From Ichthyophonus hoferi (lineage: Eukaryota > Opisthokonta > Ichthyosporea > Ichthyophonida > Ichthyophonidae), in contig NAOQ01000006.1 in the NCBI GenBank assembly GCA_002751075.1, positions 246,984 through 310,983 on the forward strand: a stretch of DNA of 64,000 nt. The letters run 5' to 3'. Made by a program: the position numbers and the translations under genes. Positions 12,301 to 24,088 of this stretch are shown piece after piece. The notes below the pieces were generated by a model that saw only the letters and a list, made by a program, of their open reading frames with translations, did not search any database and was not told the origin of the DNA. Position 1 is the first letter of the stretch. The number at the start of each line of letters is the position of its first letter.

Positions 12301-15300
12301 GTCAACCTCTTCATGACCTCACACCTCTTGGTTGGAATTATACAACATAGTACAGATATTAGCCTATATTAACTATCTATCTCCTCAGCCCGACCAAGCA
12401 GCTCCCTCGTAGTGGCCCCTTCCCCACACCTTACTATCAACCAGCATCTTACCATATTCTCATGCGAGGAATCCTTATGCCATGTATGCCCTTTGGTTCG
12501 AGACGGGTTGTAGGGGGAGCTTCTTACCTCAAAGCTATCCCGCTTCCTGACCCTTTCAATCTAACCAATAGTTGGAGTCAGTTACATGATTGGTTGATGA
12601 TTGGTTAGCATGGTAAGCACAGTATAACACTTACCTGGGTGTTGCGTCTATTGTCTATATTAGGGTCCATAAACTGAGCATTGGCCTGCTGATTTACAGA
12701 TGATGTACCTCGTGATATGAGCCCAGGGTATAACGGTTGTTCGGTTAGTTGTGAGCTGATAAAGTCGTGGTAAGATGCTGTGATATATATGTGTGTGTGT
12801 GTGGATGGGTGTCGGTGCGTGTGCAGGTGAGGGTGCAGGAGGGGAGAGAGAGAGGTCAGTAGGATGACTTGGCTATAGGCCCTACTACAGAGCCCTGGTG
12901 GAGAAGTAGCCTCGGCTCTCGCCCTGACCCTAACCCATCCCCCACCCCTCAGACTTACTGGAGGCCACCCCTCTTAACAGGGTGCTACCATAACGCGTCT
13001 GAATGTATTCCCCGGTTATAGCCTGGTTCAGGTCGAGGTCCATCATACCTGGCCCCATATCCAGTGGTTAGTGTACACCACCAATGGAAATATATTGATA
13101 AGCGACATGACATGGCAAAGGATCAGTCCGAGATGTCATTCTTGCCTGCTTATTGAATGGATTAGAATGACTTACCCTTATTGGTGGTGGCGCTAGGCAG
13201 GGTAGTAAATAAGGTGTCGGGTATAGTGTCCATGAGCTCACTGATATTGCCCAGCTCCTGCAGCCCCACTTATGTAAGCGAATCAAGCCACTATGACAAT
13301 ACCCTTATTGGGATACATTCTAAGGGGTTACCTACCAGGTCGGTCATGTTCCAGGCATCGAGAAACATCTGAGAGTTGATTGGTTAGCATCATCGCCATA
13401 TATGGTGCATCTGCCATGACTGGGAGCCTATGAGAGGGCCCTATTTGCATACACCTAGTAATATATATATATACATACATATACCCTACCTGGTCACTAA
13501 AAGAACTGTCCAGGCGTAGTCCAATCCCTTCCATAGCGACGCCACTTGCCAGGGCCTCCTGGGCTTTTTCTCTCTGCACATCCCTGATTGGTCAGACCAG
13601 AGGTCATAATGTCACACCTATCACCTCATTGGCTGACAGCCCATTCCTACCCACCCCCTTTTTAATCCACCAACCACAGGCCACCCTTACCTGGGCTTGT
13701 ACCTGGCTTATCCTATTCTTCCAGAACTTTCTCCAGCTTTGATAGCCTGAGGTGACATTCATAATAGTCTCTTGGTCGGTGTGGCCCTGTGCACCGGTAT
13801 GAGGTCAGTGTGACGTCATGGGGTGTGTGAGAACAGCATGCATTGGTGGAAAGTCACATACCTCCAGGATGGGGTAGGACATACTTTGGGCCTCTATCTC
13901 TGAGTCTACTTCGGCAAACTCTATGTACTTGGTTTGCCGCCCGCACATATCTGAACCAATGGTGTGTTAGTGTGCACATATTGGCATTCAATCGCTACCA
14001 TCGACTATATAGTCTACCAATAGATATGTGGCTGTGGAAAAAGGAAAGGGATTTAACACCTTGTCAGGTGCATGCTTGTAGAGAAATAGTATGATAGTAT
14101 ATGTGGCAGTATAAGTGATAGTATATATGATAGTATGTGTGATAGTATATATATTAGTATAAATGATAGTATGTGTGATAGTATGTGTGATAGTATGTAT
14201 GATAGTATATATGATAGTATATGTGATAGTATGCGAGATAGTCTATATGATAGTATGTGTGATAGTATGTATGTGTCATAGTATATATGATAGTATATAT
14301 GATAGTATATGTGATAGCATGCGAGATAGTCTATATGATAGTATGTGTGATAGTATATATGATAGTATACGCGACAGTAGAGCAGTATATATGAAGATAT
14401 GGTAGCGTAGTGATATATATATATCTACGTGGCTGTATGCCTAGAGGGAGGTAAAGAGCAAATAGAAAAAATAGCCGCAAGTACGTATTATATCTATCAG
14501 GCCCCTCTCTATCCTATACTAATAATAAAGGTGTCATACAGCAGAGTACAGTTGCCATGGATCCCTATTGTATCATCCAATTATCTATGCATTATATCTA
14601 CATGTGCTATTGCATATTATCTCATCACCCAATAGCGACCTTTATAAATGTATCTATATATAGTGTACATGAATGATATATCATACAGTGCAATTGCCAG
14701 GCACGCCATATTATATTATCCAATCGTCTGTTCATGGTCCACTGAACGGTGTGCTGGGCCTTCTCATACTTCTTCCATCGTAATGACGTCACCAGGGCCA
14801 CGCCACCCTTATTCAAGCCCTAGCACGATATTTAAACAAATTAATAAGTGGGAACATTGACTTAATAATTTTATTGAAAATATTGTTATCGGTAGAAACG
14901 TAGCACTTTTAGCGCACCATGATATTATTGATGAACATGCACTTGAGCCAACCAGGACATGACTACAGATAATATTTCCAGATACGCGTTTAACACTTTG
15001 GCCTTTACAATTTAAGATGGGGCAAGAAATAATAGGATAACAGAATGAAGGTAGACGGGCAAATGAAAATGGGAGGGAAAGTAAAGAGGTAAGATGATCA
15101 ACTACTTCTATAGACCTGTTTATCTAGCTACGATATTAATGCTTGTGTGTGAGCACATTGGGGTGTGTAGAAGGTATTAGAGGTCTGTGCATGCTTCGTG
15201 TCTCAGTGTGGATATGGCTTTACCTTTTGGAAGGCATTTGGCTGTATTCTCAGGTGTTCCAATAGCGGGACCAGGCCTTCCTCCACTAGAAGGCCCTCAC

Positions 15301-15331
15301 CTTCTCCCCCCACCCCTTGCGAAGCGTTCAT
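9321..15331 (-). CDS. MLXIP: Mondo-family bHLH-zipper transcription factor (MondoA/ChREBP type)
   Basis: Mondo proteins pair with Mlx, sit in the cytoplasm or at mitochondria, and enter the nucleus when sugar phosphates rise to bind carbohydrate-response elements. Nineteen exons join in frame (699 aa): 15331-15224, 14819-14687, 13950-13862, 13786-13691, 13573-13490, 13368-13336, 13257-13176, 13048-12959, 12777-12635, 12560-12528, 11939-11598, 11353-11297, 11167-11077, 11003-10904, 10615-10564, 10425-10315, 10140-9979, 9798-9595, 9410-9321. The N-terminal Mondo region shows LRWKKYEKAQ and IIWRAWQLHYM (residues 49-79) and YQSWRKFWKNRI. Residues 412-460 are the bHLH with H418, E422 and R426 as E-box contacts (AHILAEQKRRNNIR); the zipper follows; FESLLQSFN begins the C-terminal dimerisation/cytoplasmic domain. 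The 5' exon is less certain: the SGHFMVS segment of MCR1 was not found, so an earlier exon may exist. Human paralogues are 850-920 aa; the shortening is mostly in the central linker. Confidence 0.88.
14090..14390 (+). repeat. Minisatellite, units of about 10-12 bp (gatagtatgtgt)
   Basis: About 300 bp of imperfect repeats of 'gatagtatatat', 'gatagtatgtgt' and close variants. It lies in the Mondo intron between the exons at 14819-14687 and 13950-13862. Open frames across it are artefacts of the repeat. Confidence 0.85.
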
Positions 15332-15349
15332 CGTCGCTGATGTTGCATT

Positions 15350-17200
15350 AGAGCACCCAAATGCTACACCCACACCCTATTGGTCAGTTCGGGATAGTAT
15401 AGTATATTATATAGGTGGGTGTGAGAGCATACTACAGGCCAATAACCAGGGAGAGTGGAGGTTATAAAGTGCAGCTCCCTAGCTCCCTATATGATGCATA
15501 CACCAACGCCAGTCCCAATGTTCTGTATAATCCACCCTCCACCCACAGGCCAATCAAACTACAACAAGGTCTGTGCTGTGTGTGTGTGTGGCTTAAGGTG
15601 GTAAGACAACCCACTTGTAAGGTGGGGTGCTACACTTCAGGGCTGTAGGTGTAATAATACATACAGTGAGAGCCTGTAGCTTTTTGATAGAGAGCTATGT
15701 TGAGTATGCAGTGAGGTCTATGTTAAAACAAGACTGGATATGTATCTTTGTATTTGTACAGGGCTATTACTGTACATTATATAGTAAGGTATTTATATAC
15801 ATGAGACACAGAGAGAAGTTTGTGCTGTGCATTAAGTATAAATATCTATATAAGCAACTAAATAGACATAAAGCATATAATAGAGTATTTATGTAACTAT
15901 ATATAGTACGCACGGTGCTAGGTAGTAGTCTCGCAAACGTGTAATCGGCATATGATGTCCAGTACATTTAACCCAATGAAAAAGACATATGACGATTGGT
16001 TGGTTGGTGGGGGGGTCCTAGACCGAAATATAACTAAAGGTGTTATTAAGGTATCAATAATGGTAGAGAGAAAGCTATTATGGTTATTATTATTGATATA
16101 ATTACTATAATTAATGTTTAGTTACTGATGAGTTATTATTATTTTTTACTAAAGTGCGAAAGTGCATAGATATACGTTTCCTCTAATTCTCTCACAAATA
16201 CTTTTGAAGGCGGAATGAAAATGTAACTGCATTAATCATTGGCTAATCGCGAATTAATCACTATTTTCCGCTTGATAGCGGTCGGAATATGCAATTATGC
16301 CTGTCATCATAGATTGCTAAAACACTAATTATAGGTATAACATTAGTGTCGTCATCTGATAATCTTTTATTGGATAATTTAACCTAATTCTTATCCGATT
16401 GCACTGTCAGATCCGTCTCGTCAAATAGAAACCAGCTATCTAAAGGAGTATTAACAGCATAAGATGAAATTACATACTTACACCAACCAAATCAATCAAT
16501 GTAATTAAAAATTACCCGCATTCGTAAGGATCAAGGTATTTAATAGATGAATCGTAGTCAAATCTTAACTGACGTAAAGGCTATTTTCCTATGTGAAGCT
16601 AGCTTGCTTGCCTTGCCACTCGGTATTATCAGATCCAACTGCTACAAGATGTTTATTATAAATCAATTACTGCTTCAATTTATTTGTTCTATTTTATATA
16701 AAATTATTCTACTGGTCAGTTCGGTATGCTTCGCCACGGTGCAATGGAGCTAGACACCTTATTGACAATCAATATGATTGAAGTATATATATTCATAGTT
16801 AACTAATAGCAAATCAAAGTCCGTAACAGTTATACGTGGAGCTAGACACCGTGTGTATTGGCAATCTACATGATAACCCTTCATAGCTAGATAATAACAA
16901 ATCAAAATCCGTAAAAGGTACACATGAAATATAAGCGTAAAAGTCACACGAGCAATCAAAATATGATGTTGCAATGGTTTCCATCAAAGCACTACTTTAC
17001 TTCTAATGCTATATTTAACCTATGACAACTACGAAGGAAAGCGTAGTCATGGTTAAGGGTAAACTGATCTATTTATTTCAATGAGGCCACGGATCAAGCC
17101 GAAGACCTAGTTGAGCGTATTTATATTTTATTTAAAATAAGCCAGAACATCGTGGAAGCTCGACACAGATAAGAAAATTCATTACAAAATATATGTACAT
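15350..17200. other. Spacer upstream of Mondo and downstream of CYP51
   Basis: No gene could be supported. It contains the presumed Mondo promoter side (15.35-16 kb), several short T- and A-rich stretches, and the tandem duplication at 16746-16925. CCAAT/ATTGG pentamers occur at, for example, 15381 and 15549. Confidence 0.45.
16746..16925. repeat. Tandem duplication of about 90 bp
   Basis: Two adjacent units begin 'ggagctagacacc' (16746 and 16836) and share 'tcatag', 'aataacaaatcaaa' or a close variant, and 'tccgtaa' in the same order. They are clearly diverged, about three bases in four alike. No coding role is visible. Confidence 0.6.
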
Positions 17201-17208
17201 GGTCTTGG

Positions 17209-17214
17209 TTTATT
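17209..17214 (-). terminator. Candidate polyadenylation signal of CYP51
   Basis: AATAAA on the minus strand, about 300 bp beyond the CYP51 stop. Other hexamer variants occur nearby, so this is only a candidate. Confidence 0.3.
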
Positions 17215-17516
17215 AATCATCTTTCATATGGTACCTAGTTTCTAACTGTGTGGGGCATTACAATACAGCCACAACAGAGTCTACAGTAATATACCAGCTG
17301 TATATATAGTCCTTGGTGACTACTACTTAATACCGCTCCTAATTTCAGTGTCCCCTGTGGCATCAGTAATTGTATGTAGATGCCATTCCCTGGGGCCTGG
17401 CTGGTTGAATTTCAAGCACAGACTATAATCGGCCGTCTCAAACCAATACAATAACATTACAATAGCACCTAAGTGCATTATAATGCATGTTCCCGGCACT
17501 ACTGGGAGGCTAAAGC

Positions 17517-20500
17517 CTAGGCAGTGGTTTTAATACGCTTGTACTTAACAATCCTCTGTTTAGGAACGTGGATCATAGTGCTGAAGTCAATATCGGGAAG
17601 GACATCCTTCTCCAACTCAAACTCGCGGAGAATAACAGACCAGAAGGTCTTCATCTGTGATGGGAAGGGGGAGATGAGGGTCAATATTTAATGCTTGCAT
17701 ATGCCGTGTCTGGCGACAACAGAGTCATTGGCGTGAAAAGGCATGTTGTATATTGTTGTGTATTGTGCACCTGTGTTGAATATACAACTGACATTATGAT
17801 GCATTGGCTGAGTAACAACAGTGATGGTGATATAGCTGCCCTGTTGGAGGTCTAGTTTATGCAGTGGGATTATACAATATATATACCTGAGTGTAGGCAA
17901 AGATTTCTCCAATGCAACGATGGCGGCCAGCACCGAAAGGTACATAGGAGAACTTGCCCTTGCCAGCCATATTAGACTCCTCAGCACTGAGGTGTGTGGG
18001 GGGGTGTGCGGTCAGTAACTGGGGATATATTATATAGTTTAATACATTTGGACATGTGAGCAGATCGCAGATACCCATATTATACTAAACGTGTCCCAAC
18101 CACACACATTATTGGCAATAGGTTTCTTACTCTTCATCAGTGGTGGTGCCCTTGAAGCGATCAGGGTTGAAGGTGAGCGCATTAGGCCATGCCTCGTCCA
18201 GAATGTGGTTGGTAGTAGGGGAAGCACAGCAGTAGTTGCCTACAGGGATGGTATAGCCCATGATCTGCTGGGGGGTCTTGACCTATAGGGAGGAAGGTGA
18301 GTACTTATCCACCAATCATAGCATCATACGCCCCCTTCTTCTCTTACGGCACCAATCAACACTCAGCATCATACATCTAACTTCGAGTAGAATTCCCTCT
18401 CACTCCTCTACATAGAATGACATACACCAGCCAATCAGAAAGATAAGACACTTACCACGCGCATCATGGTCATAATAGGAGGGCGGAGGCGAAGGGTCTC
18501 CTTTAGGGTGCAGTCCATGTCCTCCATCTGCTTCAGGCCATCAAAGGTAACATGGCCATCCTCCATGGCATCTAAGGCCTCCTTCCTATAGTAGTAATTG
18601 GATCAGCAAAGTCCCTATGTATTAATAATCTCGTATTATGTATGTCTAGTCACAACGCCCCACCCCCCCTCCCCTTTCCTTCATGGACGCTGGCACCAAC
18701 ANNNNNNNNNNNNNNNNNNNNNNNNNCCCACCCATCCCTTAGCCCATAGAGGGACCCTTTACCGAAGTTTGTCCTGCAGAGCCTTGTCGTTGGCAATAAA
18801 GTAACCCATCCAGCTACCGGTGGTGGAGGAGGTGTGCTGGCCGGCCAATAGGGCAGCAATGCACATGCCACCAACCTGTGTAGAGGTAAGGTATGTGCCG
18901 TTGCGGTAGGGGGTGTTCATGAAGGTAGAGATCAGGTCACCATGGTCCACATTGCCCTCCTTTTTGCGCTTTTCTACCACATCAACAAAGAGCTGCAGAG
19001 AGGAGCACGTTCATCAGAAGACAGTCATGCAATATCACCATTACTATCTTATTACAAGCCTAAGATTAAACAATGTGAATATTGTAACCGGGCCAGGCTA
19101 CTTACTGCCATCATCTTACGGTGGGCTGCATCACGCTTACGGAAGGCAGGAAGAGGGAGCCAGTGAGGGAGAAGCCAGCCAGCCTGTTGAAAAAACACCG
19201 CATTAGAATAGGGCATGGATGAACATTGGGGCTTCTTGCATGTGATGAAGCCGCAAGGCAGATAACAACTTTATATCAAGAACAGATGATCTTAATAACA
19301 CCAAGGAATCTTTATCAGAAATTACATAGCTATTAAAACATGATCTGCAAAAATAATCGCTATGCAGAGACTTCTGTGTATGTAAGAAAATAAATAGATG
19401 GAAAGAAAAAGCTAGTCATACATAAATTGGGGGAGGTATATTTAAGAAGGGTCATAAGGAGGGGCGTGATTGGCTACTCACAGCGGTGAAGCTCCCATCC
19501 ATATCGGCAAAAAGCCCGGCAATTGATTCGTCCAGAAGGGCGCGGATCTCGGGACCTATAATTGCCTCTCATTAATGTCTGCCCCTGGAGGTTTAACCAG
19601 GACCTTGATATCTCGTCACAACAACACTATTGGCTAGCTTATTAACAGTATCCAATGAAAGGTTATTTAGGTAGTATCGTAGAATAAATTGATTCCATGA
19701 ATTGGAAGATACAAGTAGAGTGAGAAAGAGAGAAGGGAAAGGTAGATTAGATGGAGAGTTACCCAATAAACAGCGAGACGCGGTCATGATGACAAGCTCG
19801 GCAAGAGACTTGAAAAGATCCATTTCACCCTCATCGCCAAATCGCCTGTAAGACATAGTGTAAGCGGACAAACAGACACAAGGCCCTGGCCCCCATTTAG
19901 AGCCCCATCTTGCCATTCAAAGCACCCCCCTACACCTCCATATAGCTGCTATCCCTCCCACTGTAACCACTCCATACCCGTCTCGACAACACAAAGCCAA
20001 ATTCCAGTTTCTTCCTCCATATAGTACTTATATTATCGTGCATTCCAATTTCTCGTCATACATCATAATTACACTAATAAGAACAGACCGATATATCCAA
20101 TTAAACACTTACTTGAGATACTCGTGGGTCTCTTCCTCAATCATGGACACATATTGCTGCAAGAAAATTGGTTGGTTAGCTATTGGTACATACAACAACC
20201 ATATCATTGCTTTCCCACCATTGGGTCTATACAAAATGCACAATATCGCATGCCTCATACACGCCCACCCATCCACCAATCATTGCCATGAAATATCACA
20301 CCTTGAAGCGTTCAATGGTAAGGCCCGTCTTCATTAGGCGCTTCTGCTCGCCAAATTCCTGGAGGGGTGGCCAATGTGATCAATGAAACTGAAACATACA
20401 CATTTATACTGGCTACAGGGGGTAAGCCATCCTTTGGAAGGTGTGTAACAATTCATGGTGAAAAGGACAGGGTGAACCTAGAGTGGTCGGATCAGGCGTA

Positions 20501-22174
20501 TACTGCTGGTTGCCTATCCATTCTAACCAATCAGAGTATATCAATGGCACAAAGTGAGGTCTGATTGCTTACCTTGGAATCGACGTCATAGGCGACACCT
20601 TTTCCAAAGATGGGAATGGTGAGGTTACCATACACCTATTGGTCAACCGAGATTAGTTAATAAATAACAATATTACGCACAGATATAGGCATATGATATC
20701 TATCCAATAAAAAAGGCCATTAATATACCATGTTAGTACTGATACACACAAAGATATTTGAGAGTAGAGCGGTGGAGATAGGCAGGGAAATAATAATGAG
20801 AATACATTAAATAACCCAAGGGAAGAAGAAGAGGGGGTAATAATAGAGTAAGACCACATGTGGGAGATATCGACAGAGAAAGATAGAGTCCCATGACCAC
20901 GAGAGGGACCAATGAAAAGTGTTAAAAGTTACCCACCTCCTCGGCGTTCAGGTCTTCATTCTTAGAGTTGAACATGAGGGCAGATGCCTCATTACCAATC
21001 ACATAGGTACAGTCACGGCCCATCATGCGGAAGGTGAACACTGGCCCATACTGCCAAGAGAAGAGGGAAGTAAGCAAGTGATAACCATAGGGACTAGGAG
21101 AGTGTGGCCTGCCCTCCCTGGGTATTATAGTGCGACTATAAACGATCTAGCCTGACTAGCCTAAGCACACATCCTACAGCCACCTCTCTCAACAAGTAAA
21201 TCCTCTCCGTGTGAAATGATTAGTGTAATAAAATTTAATTACCGTCTTGTAAGCGTTGTGCAGGAACTCAATGGGCTTGGTTCCAAACTCAGGAGCACAA
21301 CCCAGGAAAGGGATCTTGTGGGGCACACGAGGAGGGAACTTGACACCCTGTAAGCAAGGATGAGTAAGAAGCACATTCTACATCATGCTATGGTCCTAAT
21401 GGCATGATACATTTTTATAGGCTAAAGGGTGACTATATAGCGTGATTTAAAAACAGTATGTAGCAGGGAATAGGGTATACAGGCCAATCAAATGTAAAGC
21501 AATATAAGTCTGACCCACATACAGCTCCTAATAACACAAGAGGGAAACCCTATCCCATTATTCATTTTTAGAGTGCAAGAGAACCATCTAACTTCTTAGC
21601 CCAACCATGCTATTATATTTACATAGGTTGCTATAGTGAGAGGAGTAAACGTAGTATCGGTATGGGAGAGGAAAAGAACCTTGGGAGGGGCATCGGTAAT
21701 TGACTTAATCACGTAGGCTGTGGAAAGGACTATGACGGAGATGACTAGCAAGGCTTCCTGTAACAACCCAATTATCAGTCTAGTTACAAAGAAAGCTGTG
21801 AAGGCCAGTGGAGGGTCATGGGAAGACAGGAAGATATTTAGGTATTTTTACAGCTAAAACTATAGTGAGCACGATAAGCTATAGCAGGCGGCCGTTATTA
21901 CTGGTTTGTTAAAAGATGTGTTTGAATGCATGTGGGAGTTACCGTGTCAATCTTTTCTCAGGTTGATCTACCGTTTGTCAAGTACTAACCAGATCTTGAA
22001 CAGGAAATTAACGTTTACACATATACACATGTATGGATTGAATAAGTATGTAGAATGATTGTGGAAAAGGGGTTATACTGAGAAAGTAGATATATGTAAC
22101 ACATCACTTACCATCGGGGAGGCGGCAGCCAGCCAGGTAGCCACAATGTCGACCAGAGTGTTGAGAAACCCCAT
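17517..22174 (-). CDS. CYP51: Sterol 14-alpha-demethylase (cytochrome P450 family 51)
   Basis: Removes the 14-methyl group of lanosterol-type sterols in three oxidations at the ER membrane. Fifteen exons join in frame (502 aa, family about 500): 22174-22112, 21757-21680, 21347-21243, 21050-20937, 20635-20573, 20358-20302, 20156-20113, 19845-19763, 19555-19482, 19183-19106, 18992-18763, 18585-18456, 18282-18131, 17986-17887, 17654-17517. A membrane anchor is seen at residues 1-45 ([13 protein letters not shown]). The CYP51 hallmark [17 protein letters not shown] is at 121-137. The I-helix holds AGQHTSS (303-309), with His before the Thr as in CYP51. ExxR is E359-R362 (KETLRLRPP). The heme loop [10 protein letters not shown] places the ligand at C448. 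The start is the ATG of exon 1, which encodes a short hydrophobic segment. All key residues are present and the gene looks whole. A 25-N gap lies in the intron 18586-18762. Confidence 0.97.
18702..18726. other. Assembly gap (25 N) in a CYP51 intron
   Basis: A run of exactly 25 N between the exons at 18992-18763 and 18585-18456. The flank is C-rich. The coding frame across the intron is intact, so no exon appears to be lost. Confidence 0.95.
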
Positions 22175-22189
22175 GCTAGAAAGAGTCTG

Positions 22190-24050
22190 CAATAACAGTA
22201 GTGTTAAACCAGCCAACCTGATTCACAAGCATTTTCTCTTTTATGACTAATTGGGTAAGCTTAAGGATGCCCTGCCACTCGACTTAACTGTGGAGAACCA
22301 GTGTGATAAAGAAAGCTTAATTTGGTAGACTATTTGCTAGCTACCGTTACTTCAAACAGTTCCCTGAATTATAAAACCACCAGTATTCAAGTTATTGGCA
22401 GGGGGCAGATAGACCCTATCCCCTGACTATGAAGTGGATTATATTGCTTATATGGACAAGCATACATAGCACCCTCACTCACCAAGAGGCAATTAGACCA
22501 GATCGACTATTATCTTGGCATATAAACAATGAACAGGCGATAATATACAAAAATAATAGGCATGCATAGTAGTTGTTAACCATTTGCCTGCATGATAATG
22601 AATCAATGGATGCGCTATTATTTGAGGCAGCTGCCCAAATAAATTGATAAGATATAATTGGCCAGATTATTTTATGACTTAGAGCATCTAATTAGTTTAT
22701 TGTTTATTATTTATAAGAGAGGCCAACTAGATTAGTGCTATAAAAATGGCCTTCACACCCTAGTTTATCCTAATAAACTATTTTCATTTGCCAAGAAATT
22801 AGAATAGATTAGAGATAAAATGTGTGAATATACATTTCACTTCCGTATGCCATCATACCTTAAATATAGATAATAATATCCATACTCATCCCAGCCAATC
22901 TCCTTACATATATTTTAGATATTTTATATTTAACAAGTAGCCTACCCGTGAGAGACGGGAGGTCACCAGCATCTTCTAGTCGCAAAAATCCTCCTGTATA
23001 TGATTGGCTCATCCGAACAACATGAAAATTTATCCAATAAAATGTAACAAACCACATCGAACGATTCTGGCTACCGGTAAAGATTATTTCCCTTTCAAAT
23101 CTATAAAGGAAATTTTGGTTTTAGGGCTGGAAACTTACGGCTTTCCATTATATTTAATTATTCTTTTCATCGCCTTTGATTTAAACAAGTTTTTTTTAAA
23201 AAAAAAGCTAAAAGATACTAACTTAGGTTTTCTTAAAACTAACTGCACCAATTGATATTCATTGCAAGAAGGGAGTTAATCTCACTACTCCATGTCCCTT
23301 ATTCCTTGATCTAAAAAGCTGGAAATATGTGATTATAGTACAAAAGCGTAACGTTATCTGCAACATAGAAATAAACAAGTTCTGGCCTTTTTTTTGGCAT
23401 ATGGAAATGCGATTATTTCTTTGCTTGATATGTGTCTACAAGTTAAGAAGTTATTTTTAATAAGAAGAGAGTATTCAGGACTCTTGTGATGATTGAGACA
23501 TACATGTGCATAATGAACGTGAGTGCATTGATAAGTGTAAAAATAATTATGAATGGTAGGTATTGCATGTGAAATCTCCATGATAAATACAAACAATTTA
23601 AGAATTTCAAAGAATATAGCCCAATAGAAATTGAATACGATATACAATGAATTATTTTGTGATTATCATCTGAAATTGCAGTCGGAATTCACATGAACCA
23701 GTTTTCATAAACCCCTTCAAGTCATCGGTAGCGGAGTGTTCACAAAAGTAACAGGAAAAGGACAAAATATTGAAATATTTAGTGCTCATATGAGATTTCC
23801 TAGTGGAAATTATAGAACAGGCTAATAGTTGCATAATTAACTACATATATGTTACACAACCGGTCGACTTCCTGCTAGATGATAGAATATTATGCTCTTT
23901 CTACATTTTGAGCATAGATGGCAACTTGGTGCAGTATATAGCCATATCGGAATGCCATTCTAGATATCGACACGTGTGCTTGAATAATAGTAACCAGTAA
24001 GATCTATACGCGTAGTATTATTGGACTAAATATTAAGGGACCCAATCCTG
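22190..24050. other. Spacer upstream of CYP51
   Basis: AT-rich sequence holding the presumed CYP51 promoter side. Minus-strand open frames near 23354-23834 show no domain, splice pattern or homology I can recognise. Nothing else is supported. Confidence 0.4.
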
Positions 24051-24088
24051 CAACTTCTCAAACATTATAGTGTTCAAACAGCAAACAA

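Noticed and set aside
12450-12480. Short open stretch before a GT in a Mondo intron
   Set aside because: It has no homology, and the flanking exons (12560-12528 and 11939-11598) join in frame without it.
14163-14405. Frame of repeated VCVIVCMIVYMIV
   Set aside because: It is a translation of the gatagtatgtgt minisatellite in a Mondo intron; it is not a membrane protein.
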